From positions 1,426,001-1,490,000 of the forward strand of contig NC_033562.1 of the NCBI RefSeq assembly GCF_001680005.1: a stretch of DNA of 64,000 nt. Reading direction: 5' to 3'. The DNA is from Plasmodium coatneyi (lineage: Eukaryota > Apicomplexa > Aconoidasida > Haemosporida > Plasmodiidae). Shown here one piece after another: positions 10,001 to 25,000 of this stretch; the stretch's first letter is position 1, and each line of letters starts with the position of its first letter. The position numbers and the translations under genes are program-made. The notes under the pieces are model-generated. The model was not told the DNA's origin, did not search any database, and was given only the letters and a program-made list of their open reading frames with translations.

Positions 10001-13000
10001 ATGGAGCGACGAAGTGAGGAGTCACAGGCCTACGGGGCGCACAAGTGGGTTATGAACAAGCTCAAGTTTGCCTATAAGGAAGAGTACAATGTGGACTCCT
10101 TGCTAGACAGAAACGCAGATGAAAGGAAGGAAGTGGTCGACAATTTCCTAGGCAAGGAGAAAAATGATTTGCTGCTCTTCGGGGTGGAAAAGAACCAAAT
10201 GGTGGTAGCAAAAGAGGAAAATATAAAATTTGATAAAAAAATTGTTTATTTTTATAAGTGTTTAAATGGCGATCTGAAGGATGACAGGAACATACTCTAT
10301 GGAATTTTATCTCCAAATATTTTAGACACGCTAAAGGTGATGCTGCACAAAGTTATTTACCCGCTCTTTTTGAATAACAAAATGATACATGCAAATATTT
10401 GCGGAGACGAAGTGAAAAAGTTTAGGATGGAGTTTGACACGTATGTAAGGGAGCTGGACGAATTTATTCTCATTTTAGAAAATATAAAAAAGGTGAAATT
10501 GAAGATGAAGCAGGAGGATCAGCATGAGATTATTTGCGAGGAGGGAAACGATGTCCTTGCAGCAAGCGATAAGATGGGGGGAGCTAGCGAAACGGAAAAT
10601 AAAATGCTGAAAAAGAAGAATGAAACCGCGCACTTGACCAAATATTTAAACATTTTAGAAAACCTATTCCATGATATGCAAGAGAAAATTCAAGAGTACA
10701 AAAAATCCAATGTAGACGTGGGACCATTTATCGAGATCCAGTACTGGAGGTACAAACACAGGTATCTACTCTTCATTATGGAAGAACTGAGAAGCAACGA
10801 AATAAAAAAAATAATAAATAACATAAATATAAATAGTGCAAATAGTGAGGAACAAAAATATACCTACACATTTGAAATACTGAACAAGTGGAGAGAATTA
10901 GAAACGAAAATTGAAAATGAATTTAATGAAAGTAAGGACAATATAAAATACTTGGAAAGTATAGAACAATTTATTCTGTCCCTTTATCTATGCAACGTAG
11001 AGAATATTATAGATAACCTTCCTTCTCTTTTGAATTCCATTAAGATGATATATCTGGTGGCTCGCTTTTACAATACACCCAACAAGCTGAACAACTTGTT
11101 CATTAAGATCACCAACCAGCTGGTGATTAAATGCAAGGAGGAAATATTTAGTGCGAAAAAGAAGACGCGAAAACGGAGAAGGACGAATAATAGACGAGGT
11201 AGGAAGGGTGTACCAATCGGCAGCGAATATGGCGATGCGAAGTCGGATAAAAATGTGGAAAACGGGGGTGGTGATGAGGGGGATAATTACGGCCATGATG
11301 ATGATCAGAGTGGGGGGCACACTGATGAACAGAATAGAATGCAGGGTTCGGGGAAAAAGAAAGGAGGGAATTCAAATTTTAGAAAACACTCAGAAGATGG
11401 GAATGACCAGGAGGAAGACTATGAAGGGGCAGATAAAAATGAACAGAGCGAAAACGTTTACCTGGATGATGAAAATGGAGTTTGCGCATGGGATGACCAA
11501 AGTGACGAATCTGAAGACGAACAAGATAATGAAGACATGGAAGAAAACATGGATAACAAGTTAAATGAAGAAGAACAGGATTATTCAAATGAGAAGGACA
11601 ATGAAAGCAGAAAAATAGAACAACTGAAGAGGAGACAGAATCTATGGCTACTAGATCCAGATGATTTAATCGACAAATTTGAGTTATGCTTTAAATTGCA
11701 TGAAAAGTACAGGGAAGAATTTGAAAGTATAAAAACTTTTTTCGAAGAGAATTCTCAAAATAAATCCATCGATTTGAACACCAAGGTGATATTCTGCAAG
11801 ATAGAAATATTCTGTAGGCGTCTGAAAAAGTTGGTGGATTTATTCCTATGCATAAAACAGTTTAAGTCACTCAGAAGGGTGAAATTTGAGAGCATACAAA
11901 ACATAACTGCATCGTTCAATAAGTACATAAAGGATTTCAAAATGAAGCACACGGAAGATATGCTAAATTATACGGATAACTACTTCGATAGGGATTTTGT
12001 AGAATTGCGAGTGTATATATCTGAGCTGGAGAGCGACTTGCAAGACAGCATCGTGAGCTTGTTGAACAGCAGCTCCAACATTATGTTCTCCTTTTTTATC
12101 TTCTTCAAATTTAAGGAGCATTTCATAAGAAATTACTTGATCCATTTTTTACACACAAAATATGATATACTGCTGTGTCAATTTTTAGAAATTTTAAATG
12201 GCATAAATAACGAACTGGAAAATTATAAGAGTAACTTAAACTCCAGTAAGAGCATAAATTATTTGAAAAATATTTTTTGGATCCTCAGCATTAACTACAA
12301 GATCAATCATATTGTTCAGATTTTTCTGGACGAAAATAATTCGTCCCTCGTCGATAAGGATGACCTCTCTTCGTACTTCGAGTTGCCTCACTTGAATAAT
12401 GACTTGTCTGCTATGAAGGGGAAGACCAACATGGATAACAGGAGAGAGGCGCATCCCATCGGGGGTAAGACAGTCAATGGGTCTCTGCGCAGGGTGGATG
12501 ACGAAAGTGGGGACACTTTTTGCAGTATAAATGAGCAAGTTACGAAATTGTTGGAAGACCACGAAAGGAAGAAAACAGCGGAGGAGGAGAAGAAGAAGGA
12601 CACATCAGCATCGAACGGGACAAGTGTGGAAAATGCCAAAGGGGAAGGTAAAGACGGTGAGGAAGAAGAAAAAAAGGAGTTCTCAACTAGCGTAGAACCC
12701 ACCACGCGGATAAACGAAAGAGAAAGGAAAAAAATAAAGAACGTCTTGTTTAGAAATGCCAACGGGAAGGAGGTACTAAAATTATACTTGAAAATCTCCA
12801 AGTTTATTGAAGAGTATAAGAATAAGCTATTTAAACATTGGCTATGCTTTATAAAAAGTGTGAACAGTTTAAACGTTACCGTGTTTGTGAAGCACCCGAA
12901 GACGAAGAACGTGATAGTAAACTTTGACAACAGAATAAAGAGAATAATTAGGGAGGCTAAAATATTTCTGTCTTTCAAATTCCAAATCCCGGAGGAAGTA

Positions 13001-16000
13001 AAAAATATGATTTCGCAGGAAGCGAAAATATATAGCTTTTACTACAAGCTCCATAACATACTTATATTGATAAAAAAAATGAAAAATAATAAAAAAAAAG
13101 ACATCGAGTTTACATTAAAGCGGTTTTTTATTTACATCGACCAATTGCTTCTCCCCTTTCTGGTCAAATACACATGGAGTAATTATGCCCTGGAAGATTC
13201 TATAACAAATTTGCACAAAGAGTTAACGCAATTTGAAGAGGCAATTAACTCCTTGTACGATATTATTGACGACCATATTAGCTATAACACGAAGGTGATC
13301 TACCGAATTCTGAAGCATAAAAATGAAAAACTCGCTATCAACAAGCATAAGAAAAAATTCCACAACAAAATTATCCTCTGTAATTCCATCTCGAAGAAAA
13401 TACAAATCGCCATTTTCGACCTGCTCACAAACATACAGTATGTTTATGAAAATAAGCTGAAGACCGAAATTACGAAGGAGGAAATTCTAAACACGAGGAA
13501 ATTTTACTATGATATATTTTTGTCGGTGCTGAAAAAAATTTACCTAAAGAATATTAGGAGCCTCATTAATACATGGTCTAATTTGGAAGGGGAAAACACA
13601 CAAAACAACCAACTTCGGAAGAATGAAATTGAGATTTTGCTCCTCGTTCACGAAAATGACATTGTGATTAACCCTTCCATTAGCACCATAAAGGAGAATA
13701 TCAAAAAAATCATAAACGTTTCCATTAACAATTTAATTTATATAGACAACTGGATAAGTGGGGATGATTTAGTGAAGCAGTTTTTCCTTAATGATCGGGG
13801 GGGAAGTAAAAAATGCGGTGCCTCCACGGGGAAGGAGGAGCACACGGGGGTGATGGAAAAGTCCTCCACAAAGAGAGGCAACAAAGAAGATGTAACTGAG
13901 TCCAGACAGAAGAGCATATTTGAGGAGCTGCTGGACTATTCCTACTTTAATAAGAAGAACGTAAGGGAGTCCTCCAAACATGTCACGGAGGAGCTGAACA
14001 TGGAAACTGAAAACTGCGTTCGCAACTTGAAGCACGATTTCGATTTTTACGAGAAAATCAGGGAAGACAAAAATATAGAAAAGGAGCTGGTCAAGCTGAA
14101 TGAAAAGCTGGGCGTGTTCCAGGGCATCGTGGACGAGTTCATCAGCAAATTTGACAAGTACAAATATATAATTCGCGATTTCGAGTCGGAAAAACTGAGG
14201 GAGGCCGCAAAGGATACACACAATGAGGACAAACATCCTGGCCTTGTGCCAGGTGGAGGAAATCACACCAACGTCCAGGTGGCGTTAGAGGAGCAGAGCA
14301 ATGTGCTCCATTTCAGTGCAAATGAAGGAAAAAACGAAACGGACCTTACAAATGCGAACGAAAAGGGTGAAGAACAAATCAACAATGAGAATGACATGAA
14401 AGAGGAGAGCCTCACCAGCGGATCCGACACGGAAGGAGAAGAAGAAGAGGAAGACGAATTAAAAATATACCAAGAGGAGGAGAAGATAAAAAAATTCATA
14501 AACATAAAAAAGGAAATAAACAATATAGACAGCTTCTACTCACGTAACGTGTTCAAGTTCAACTTGGAGAGCTTCAAAATGTACTTGATAAATATAATAG
14601 AAAATGAAGCTCTACAGTGTGCAAATAAAGTCATACAACCGGTCAAGAGGAAGAGCGATCTGCTCATAAAAAAAATGAGTGAATATAAGACAAAGCTGAA
14701 GAAGAACATTGTGGATGTAGATTCGCTATACTACGTGATAAACGTTATAAAGAAAATACACGTCTTCGAGTCCACCATAGATATTGCGCTGAATCCCATA
14801 AACCAAATGGTAGACGTGCTGGAATTTTACATGAACAATTTTCTGAAAAAGCATGTAGAATCTATGAGGAATTCTGGTCATTATGATGAGGAAGAAAATT
14901 ATCAGCAAAAATTTATTAGCAATCTTGATAAGAGGAAATCCTCTAGCGATATGTACGAAATGGATGAGTCGTATAATAGGAATCTCCTACAAACGTTTAA
15001 CAAACTAAATGGGATGAAAAGGAAATTTATTTCCTTGTACAAATCTGAGGTGGAGAAAAAAAATGTCATTTTGAACAAATTTAACGAACTCATATCTTTG
15101 ACAAGAAATGTAGAAGAAGAAATACAAGAAAAAAAAAGCATCATGAAAAATGAGTTAATGAATAACATTTGTAACTTTAAGGAAGACATAAAAATGTTTA
15201 GAGAGAATTTCCTAAAAATGAATTTCAAAAGTGAACACATAAATCCGCTGAACGCATTCGAACTGCTAAAGCGATACAAGGAAGAAATCTCCATGCTGAA
15301 GAAAAAATACAATAGCTACTATAAGGGAGAGTCCATATTCGGTCTAAAGCACCAAGAGCATGATGACCTTTTCCTAAGCACAACGGAGATAAATAATTTT
15401 TATTCATTGTACGATTTGTATGTGCAACTGAAGGAGAAGCTGAACGAGTGGAAAAATTTAAAGTGGAACGAGGGAATTGTAAAAATGAAGGAATTGAAAA
15501 ATGACATTCTGTCTTTCGAGAAGAAGTGCTCTCAGCTCCCCAAGAATTTGAAAATGATCGTGATTTACAAGAACTTGGTGAAGGAAATTTTTTACTTTAA
15601 AGAAATCACGCCCATTGTGGACGAGCTGGAGAAGAAGACCATTTTGAAGCGCCACTGGGTGGAGATTGTCGGTGTGCTGAAGGAGAAGAAGAAGGAGAGC
15701 ACCACGAAGGAGAAAAAGGGGAAGAAAACCACCTGTGAGGAGAAGGGGGAGGCGTCTTCTGCGGCGGTGGATACGGCTTCTACTGCAGTTGTGCCGAATG
15801 CCGATGAGGGAACTGCACAAGTTGATGAACGTGCTGATCAATCCCCCCCGAAGGAGAAAACCCTCGATGGAGGCATGCTCATCGAAAGCGCCTGCGTGGA
15901 TGAAGAGGAATACATAGACAACTTAAATAAGCTGGACCTAGACAACATGGACTTTTTCATCAAAGATATAATAAATTACAACTTGCTGCAAAAGAAGGAC

Positions 16001-19000
16001 GACATTCTGGACATATGCGACAGCGCAGAGAAGGAGGCGAGCATTGAGGAAAAGATAAACGAACAGTATAAAATATGGAACGAAACATGCTTCCAGTTTA
16101 GTAAGTGGAAAAACAGGGACTATGCATGTATCCTGGTGGGAAGCAAAGTAACAGAAATACAAGAGAGCTTAGAAGAAAGTCAAATTTTACTAAACAATAT
16201 CAATTCTACAAAGTATAGCAAGCCATTTAAGAGTAAGCTGCTATTGCTGTTGAATAAATTATCTGACTGTAGTGATATTGTGGAGCGTTGGATCAAAGTG
16301 CAGATGCTGTGGTGTTCAATGGAGAGCGTCTTTACCAGTGGGGACATAGCAAGACAAATGCCAATCGAGTCTAAGAGGTTCCACCAAATTGACAAAGACT
16401 GGATTAACATAATCAATATTGCTAATGAATCCTCCATTGTTATAGAATGCTGCCAAAGTAGTATGCTAAAGGAATTATTGCCGAATATGCAGAAGGGGTT
16501 GGAGAGCTGTCAGAAGTCTCTAGAATCGTACTTGGAGGGGAAGAGGAGCAAGTTTCCCCGTTTTTACTTCGTGTCCAATTTGGTGTTACTGAAAATACTT
16601 TCTCAAGGATCGGACATTAACATAATTCAATCCGAGTTAATAAAACTCTTCGATGCTATAAATTACCTCACCATAAAGACCATACAGAACAAGAAAAGAA
16701 TCATTTGTATAAATAATAAGGAGAAGGATGATATCGAAACGGTGCAGTTAGTCAACCATGTGACGATAGACGGAAATATAGAAAATTGGCTGATATTGCT
16801 CGAGAAGGAGATGCAGAAGGCGGTGAAAAAGGAGTGCAAATTAGGGGTAGCCAGCTCGGCACAGCTATTCAAGACAATGAATTTAAAAGAATTCTGTGAT
16901 AAGAACATTGCACAGGTTGCTCTCATATGTTTGCAAGTCATGTGGACAAATGATATAGAAAAATGTATCCACAAATACCATTCGGAGAAAAATATATTAA
17001 AAGTGACCAACAAAAAAATCAATTATATCATGTCTGAGTTGGTGAACATATGTCTTTCCGATTTGGGCACCAAACTGAACAGAACAAAATATGAAACTCT
17101 GGTTACTATACATGTCCACCAGAGGGATTTGTTCAACGAAATATCAGCTAAGATAAAGGAGTATAAGATCAAAACATGCACCGATTTTGACTGGCTAAAA
17201 CAGACGAGGATTTATTACAAAGTGGAGAAGAATGTCATTCTGATTAGCATTTCTGACGTCGATTTTGTATACTCTTACGAATATCTAGGTATTAAGGAAA
17301 GGCTGTGTATAACTCCACTAACGGATAGGTGTTATTTAACCTGCGCGCAGGCACTAGGACTATGCTATGGTGGTGCTCCAGCAGGACCTGCGGGAACAGG
17401 AAAAACAGAAACGGTCAAAGATTTAGGAAGAACATTAGGGATCTACGTCATTGTGACGAACTGCTCTAATCAACATAAGTATAAAGATATGGCAAAGATA
17501 TTTAAAGGGCTGTGTAGAAGTGGGCTATGGGGATGCTTCGACGAATTTAACAGAATTAACTTGGACGTTTTGTCCGTGGTGGCCATGCAGATCGAGTCCA
17601 TAGTAACGGCGAAGAAGCAGTCCCTAAAATCGTTTCTCTTTCCAGGTGATTCTAAATCGATTAATTTGAATCCATCCTCCGCTTATTTTATTACAATGAA
17701 TCCAGGATATGCAGGAAGACAACTCCTGCCAGAGAATTTAAAAATATTTTTTCGGTTCATTTCGATGATGGTGCCAGATAGGCAAATTATCATAAAGGTG
17801 AAATTGGCATCTGTTGGTTACTTAGATATAGACAATTTGAGCAACAAATTTAAGTCGCTTTACAGTTTGTGCGAAGAGCAGCTCTCTAAGCAGAAGCACT
17901 ACGACTTTGGGTTGAGGAATATTTTATCTGTCCTGCGTACCGCTGGAGATACGAAAAGAGCTGCGGGGGCGAATGAAAACGATGAAGAAATGCTTCTAAT
18001 GAGAACGTTGCGGGACATGAATCTGTCGAAGCTAATTTACGATGACGTGTTGTTATTCTTGTCCCTACTGAATGACGTTTTTCCAAAGTTCCACAACATC
18101 ACAAAGAAGAGCTACCAATTGATTGAGGAAAATGTGCACCAAATTATTAATAAGAAGAAACTCTGCGCAAAGAGTAAGTGGATTCTGAAAATATTACAGC
18201 TTTATGAAACTTCGCTAGTTCGTCACGGGTTCATGTTAGTAGGAAACACCCTCACAGGGAAGACAGAAATATTAAACATCCTCACTTCTGCACTAAGTAA
18301 TATAGGAAATGTGACAAAAATTATTACACTAAATCCGAAGGCTATAACGTCAGAGCATATGTATGGAGTGAAGGATAATTTGAGTGAAGAATGGACTCCT
18401 GGTATTTTCGCAAATATATGGGAAAAATATAATAACAACAATTTGAAGTACAATACTTGGATTGTGTGTGATGGACCCGTGGACGCTATTTGGATCGAAA
18501 ACTTAAATACAGTTCTAGACGACAATAAAATATTAACGTTAGCTAATAATGACAGAATTCCTATGACAGATAATACGAAGATAGCCTTCGAAGTGGAAAA
18601 CCTGAATAATGCTTCTCCCGCTACGGTTAGTAGGGCTGGTATTGTCTACATTTCTGACAGCGATTTGGGTTATAAGCCGTTCATTTACAGCTGGCTGCAA
18701 AAATTGAAGGATGTGCACACATATGGGGGTACACTATTCCCCATTTTTAACAAACTGTTTATTTTCTATTTGGATAGAATTCAAATTTTAAATTTCGTCA
18801 AGGAGAACTGCAAATTCGTGATGGAAGTCACCGACTCGATTTTAATTTCGCAGACCATCAATTTGTTGAACACGCAACTGATTCAGTATGTGAATGCCAT
18901 TAATAACTTTATGTACAATGAGGAAGATTTGCACAAGATATTTTTTTGTGACAACAGTGAGAAGAAGTTGCTGCACCATAGTGATAAGGTTGTGAGGAAG

Positions 19001-22000
19001 GACCACGTGGAGGTACCGGATGGGACAACTACCCTCCATGAGAAGACTGACAGTAGTGCTGTGAAAGGAAAAAAGGGGAAGGAAGCAGAAGCGGTGAAAG
19101 GAAAAGAAACGCTACCTATTACTAGCGATAGGAGTAAAATTGGCACAAAAGTTGGCGACCCAAGGGGAGGAAGCGTGCCAAGAGAGAACTCCAAGGGGCA
19201 ACCCATAAATGGTGCAAGTGCTAAGCAGGACCTGCCTGGGAAGGAAAAGAAAAGGGGGGAAGACGGCGGAAATGGGGACGAGTCCAGCAAAAGTGGTCCA
19301 CCCGTGGCAACAGCGGATACGGCTGATGTGAAGGAGGAAGAGGAGTTAGAGGAAGATGACAAGATGGACACCCTGAACAATTTCAGCATAACATCTGCAA
19401 CCAAATACGAACAAGTCAAAGCAGAAGAGTGCGAACAAATAATGCTCTACGCAATATTGTGGGGATTGTGTGGTTTGCTGGAGCATAGGGACAGACTTAA
19501 GGTACACAACTTTTTAGTAAAAAACGTGCCATTTGTTAAAGCTCTTCTGAGGGAAGGAGACAATTCGAATCAGGGCAGTAAAAACGCGGATTCCAAAATG
19601 GGAGGAGGAGAGAAAATCCCTCCAGGAAACGACAAAGATGATGCAGAGGACGAATTCGAAAAAGAAACATGCCTCATTTATGACTACTACTTTGACATGA
19701 AGCTGAGGAAGTTGACCAAGTGGAACGTAGCCCCGTTTAGAATGCCAAAGAATATGAACTCCATTTCGTCCATATTAATCCCAACCATGGAGACTAACAA
19801 AGTGGAGCATATAATAAAATTAATTTCTAGTATTCCTATTAAGTGCCACAATTTCCATACGTACAAAAGTACCTTACTGTTGGGTTCTACCGGTTCTGCG
19901 AAGACGTCCATAGCATTGTTGTATACATCTAAGCAGGACAAGAATACTAAGAGGTTCAATTTTTCAAGCGTCACGACTCCGGAGAAATTCCAACTGTTCA
20001 TCGAATCAGAACTGGAAAGGAAAAGTGGAAAGACGTATGGTCCGATAGGAAATACAAAATCCATTATCTTCATAGACGATATGTCTATGCCTAAGATTAA
20101 CGAATGGGGAGATCAAAGTACCTTGGAGCTGCTGAGACAGCTGATAGAATTTCAAGGATTCTACTTTTTAGATAAAGACAAAAGGGGAAACTTTAAAAAA
20201 ATAATTGACCTAGAATACATAGGGTGTATTAACCACCCAGGATGTGGAAACAACGACATCCCAAAGAGGCTAAAGTCGAAATGGTTCAACGTGAATATAC
20301 CTCCTTACAATTTAAATTCGATAAACACAATTTATGGCACTGTGTTGAGGACTAAATTTAATAAGAAGAAAAATTTCTCAGACGACATTGTAGACAATAT
20401 AGACAAGATAATTCTGTGTACCATTAACTTGTTTAGCAGATTGAAAAAGCATCTTCTGCCAGTTCCCTCTCGTTTTCATTACTTATATACAACGAGAGAT
20501 TTGGCCAAAATATTTTACTCCATGTTGTTGTGCCCTTTTGAAACGGTAGATAACAACTTGCACAATTTCCTATCCCTGTGGAAGCATGAGTGTGAGAGGG
20601 TCCTAATTGATAAGCTCTCCCGAATGGAAGATAAAGATTTCTCTCTAGATCAACTGAAGCAAGTGTTTAAGCTGTACTACCCATCTTACAAAGACATAGC
20701 GGAGAAGAGCATATACTTTAGCTACTTCTACGTTTCGGAAAAGGAGCAAACTGAATACATGATTGAGAATGATCTTATAGAAACTGTGGACCAGACGAAA
20801 AAGGGCAAAGGGGAAAGTCCACTTGGAGGTGCTGCCAAAGGGGGAGTAAGCAACAGTCCAAGTAGGTACTTAAATAAGGAAAATATAAAAGATGGACAGA
20901 GTAACAACTTAAACATGGCAGATACGAATAAGATACAAAGGGGAAGTCCATCCGCATCTACAAGGAATAACCCGAACGTAGAAATAGTAAGGGCGGAAAA
21001 CGATGAAGAAGAAAATCTGAACAACTTTTCCTTCTCTTGGATGAAGAAGGATTACAAAATTGTTGCAGATTTTGAAAGGCTAAGATATATTGCCTACGAA
21101 TATATGAAGGAGTACAATATGAACAATGTGAAAAAGCTAGATTTGGTATTCTTTGATGATTCGCTGAAACATTTGCTTATCATTAACCGAGTTATGGAAA
21201 CGCCGCAGGGGTCCAGCATGCTGGTAGGCGTCGGGGGGTCTGGCAAAAGGTCACTAACCAAGCTTAGTGTTTTCATTAGCGAACAAGTGCTATTTCAGTT
21301 AAATATAACCAAGACGTATACGAAGAATTTATTTTTTGAGGATTTAAAAAGTTTGTACATATCTGCAGGGCAAATGAACAAGAAGACAACCTTTCTGTTA
21401 AGCGATAGTGATATAGAGAAGAACGACTTCATACTGGAGCATGTGAATTCGATTCTCTCCACTGGGCTGGTATATGGATTGTTCATTAAGGATGAGAAGG
21501 AGGCCATTTGCGCTGAAATGAAGGAGTCCTACTTGAAGGAAATGAACAAACTGAACCAGTCATCAAAAATGAGAGGTGCCGGGGGAAAGAAGAAAAATAA
21601 AAAGAATGACTACAATATGGATGACATGGAGATGGAAAACGAGTCGAAAGATTCACAATTCAGAAGTGACGCTTCGTCCAGGAGCAGCGTCGACAATGAC
21701 AGCGATTACATGAGCAATGAGAAAGAAACTAGGAAAAAAAAAGACGAAAAAGTAATAAACGATTTTAACGTATCGTCTAGTGTCATTTTTGATTATTTGT
21801 TAGACAATTTTAGAAACAACCTTCACATCTTTTTGTGCTTCTCTCCTATCCATAAGGAGTTTGCTTTACGGTACCAGCAATTTCCGTGCATATACAACTG
21901 TGTCACCATAAACTGGTTTTTGAAGTGGCCTTTAGAAGCCCTTGTAAACGTGTCCACAGCGTACCTCAACAATTTCCACATCGACATTGAGGAGAAGCTG

Positions 22001-25000
22001 AGGGACGACTTTTTCAACCTATTTGCTATTGTCCATAAGAAGGTATCAGACACGTGTGAAACGTACAAGGAAAGAATGAGGAGAAATACGTACGTGACTC
22101 CCAAGTCGTATTTATCCTTCATCGATTTGTACAAACAAATGTACGTGAAAAAGTACGAAGAAATTCAAAGTTTGAAAGAAAGTGTAGATATAGGATTGAA
22201 GAAACTAAACGAGGCAGCCATGGATGTTCAGAAAATGAGGGAAAGTCTCACAACTGAGGAAGAAAAATTGAAGGAATCTGATGAGCAAACCAATGTGCTT
22301 CTAGAAAAGGTAAAGAAGGAATCACTCAAAGCAGAAAAGCAAAGCATAGAAGTGTCCAAATTTAGGGATAAGTGCATAAAGGAGAAGGACATCATTTTGA
22401 AGGAACAAGAAGAAGCAGATAAGGATCTCAAAGCAGCATTGCCATATTTGCATGAGGCAGAGGAAGCAATCAAAAGTATCACCGCCAAGGATATAACCGA
22501 ATTGAAGAGTATGAAAACGCCATCGGATATTATTCGTATCGTCTTCGATGGGGTGTTAATTCTCCTGCAGGGGAAGTTAAAGGAACCGAAAATTAGTGTA
22601 AAGTACGTAAATAAACAACATGTAGAATTTATCCAAGATTCTTTTGACGAATATGCCAAGCCGCTAATGGCTGATATTCGATTTTTAAATCTTCTGTTTG
22701 ATTTTTCTAAAAATGAAAAGGATAACATTAATGAGGAAACTATTGAGTTGTTAAAACCTTACATTGAGTCTTCTTTTTTCAAGACGCAAATTGCAAAGAA
22801 GGCTTCCGTTGCGGCTGAGGGACTTTGCAAATGGGTTGGCGCCATGGCTATGTATAACCAAGCATCCAAAATTGTAAAACCGAAGATGAGTTACTTGAAA
22901 ATACAAACAGGCAGATTGGAAGATGCTCTGAAACAGCTAGCGGAAGCGGAAGACTCTCTCCTAAAAGCGCAACTATTTGTTGACAACCTCAATTTAGACA
23001 TTGAAAATATGTTTAAGAAAAAAAAAACTCTAGAAGAAACAGCTTTAAAAACGAAACAAAGAATTGAACAAGCCAACAAATTAATTAACGGCTTGGGTAG
23101 CGAAAAGGCAAGGTGGACAGAAGATTCTAACAACTTTTCCAACATCAAGAAGAAAATCGTTGGAGATGTTTTTATCTGCTCGTCCTTCATTTCATACTGC
23201 GGTATGTTCAACACAGAGTTCAGGAATTATCTAATGAATGAAGTTTTCTATCACTACACGAAAAATATAAAAAACATACCCGTGTCTGATAACATCGATG
23301 TGATAAAATACGTCCTATCGTCAGATGACACCAAAATTTGCGACTGGAGTGTTCAGAAATTGCCTAATGATAGACTTAGCATTGAGAATGCACTGATTAG
23401 CGAAAACAGCAACAAGTACGTCTTGCTTATAGATCCACAGTGCCAAGCCAGCAACTGGATAAAGAACAAGGAATTTCAAAACGATTTATCCAATCATAGG
23501 TGTATTACTACCTTTAACAGTAGCAAGTTTAAGGACAATTTGGAGTTCTGTCTTAGCGAGGGAAAAACATTACTCATAGAAAATGTGGAAGAGTATATAG
23601 ATCCTATATTGGACTCCGTGTTGGAGAAGCAAATAATTAAAAAAGGGAAGAAAAATTACATACTAATAGAAAACAACCTAATCAATTTTGATGAAAACTT
23701 TAACCTCTTTATGACTACCAATTTGCCCAACCCGAATTATAGCCCCGAAATTTATGCCAAATGTTGTGTTATTGATTTTACCGTTACGGTGAAGGGGTTG
23801 GAGGATCAGCTGTTGGGTAGGGTTTTAACGGAAGAGCAGAAACATTTGGAAGTGTCTTTAAAAAATATTATGATAGAACTTAAGGATAACACCAAATCGC
23901 TGCAGGACCTTGACAAGCAGCTGTTGTACAAGCTGAACACAAGTAGCTCTAATCTGATAGAAGACGAGGAATTAATAGAAGTTCTGAACAACACCAAGTT
24001 GCTATCCAAGGAGTTGGAGACGAAATTGAAGGATAGTAATGAAAAGAAAAAAGAAATTAATGAGAAGAGAGAGCAATACAGGAGTGTGGCATTGAGGGGA
24101 AGTATCCTATACTTTTGCATCGTCGATATTACCAATGTGAATTATATATATAATACCTCATTGCATCAATTTCTGGAACAGTTTGATTTGTCTATAAAGA
24201 GAGCGGAGAAGGGACAGCACATTAAGAAAAGAGTTGAATCTATTTTGTCTACACTAACCAATCTGATCATTTGCTACATGGAAAGGTGCCTTTTCGATCA
24301 GCATAAAATTATCTTCAAATTGTTAATATCTTTGAAAATTCTTCTGTACGATAATGTGATTAGTAATAAGGACATCAGCTTTTTCCTGAACCCCCTTTCG
24401 CATTACAGCCCTTCGAACGATATTAGTAGCGAACTCCTCAGTAATAATTTGCTGGGCGACAATGCGGATGGGGCGAAGGGGAAAAAGAAGGATAACTGCG
24501 CTGGCGGCACCATAGACGGATCCGCGGATGCTTATCTGAACTCAAACGATAAGGGAAGAGGAATCGAAAACGCTAAAGAGAAAAGCGCTAGTGGAAGCGG
24601 CGGTACGGCAACTGGTACTACTACTTCTGCGGGTACTAACAGTGGTAGTGGTAACGGCAACAGCGCAGGTATTCCCAACACAGAGAATTGCGCGAATAAG
24701 AACAAAATGGAGGCTCCCAGAAAGGGGGGAAAAAACAAAATGAGTTCCACCAAGTGGCTATTAAAGAACGAAAAATTATATAAAAATATTGTTTCTCTAT
24801 CGAACCACTCCTTCGGTAATGACAAGAACAATCGCTTCTTTTACGACATCTTGAATGTAATGCAGCTGAACGAAAATGTGTGGAAGAATTACTATGACGT
24901 GCTAGATATAGAAAATAAAAATATTCCATACTATAATGAAAGGCTAGATGTGAATAGCAAAATAAGCTCATTTATTAAGCTTTGTCTTATTCGTTGCCTG

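Noticed and set aside
11151..11564. 137-codon plus-strand frame inside the dynein gene
   Set aside because: It is an alternative frame of the acidic low-complexity dynein insert and contains no domain.
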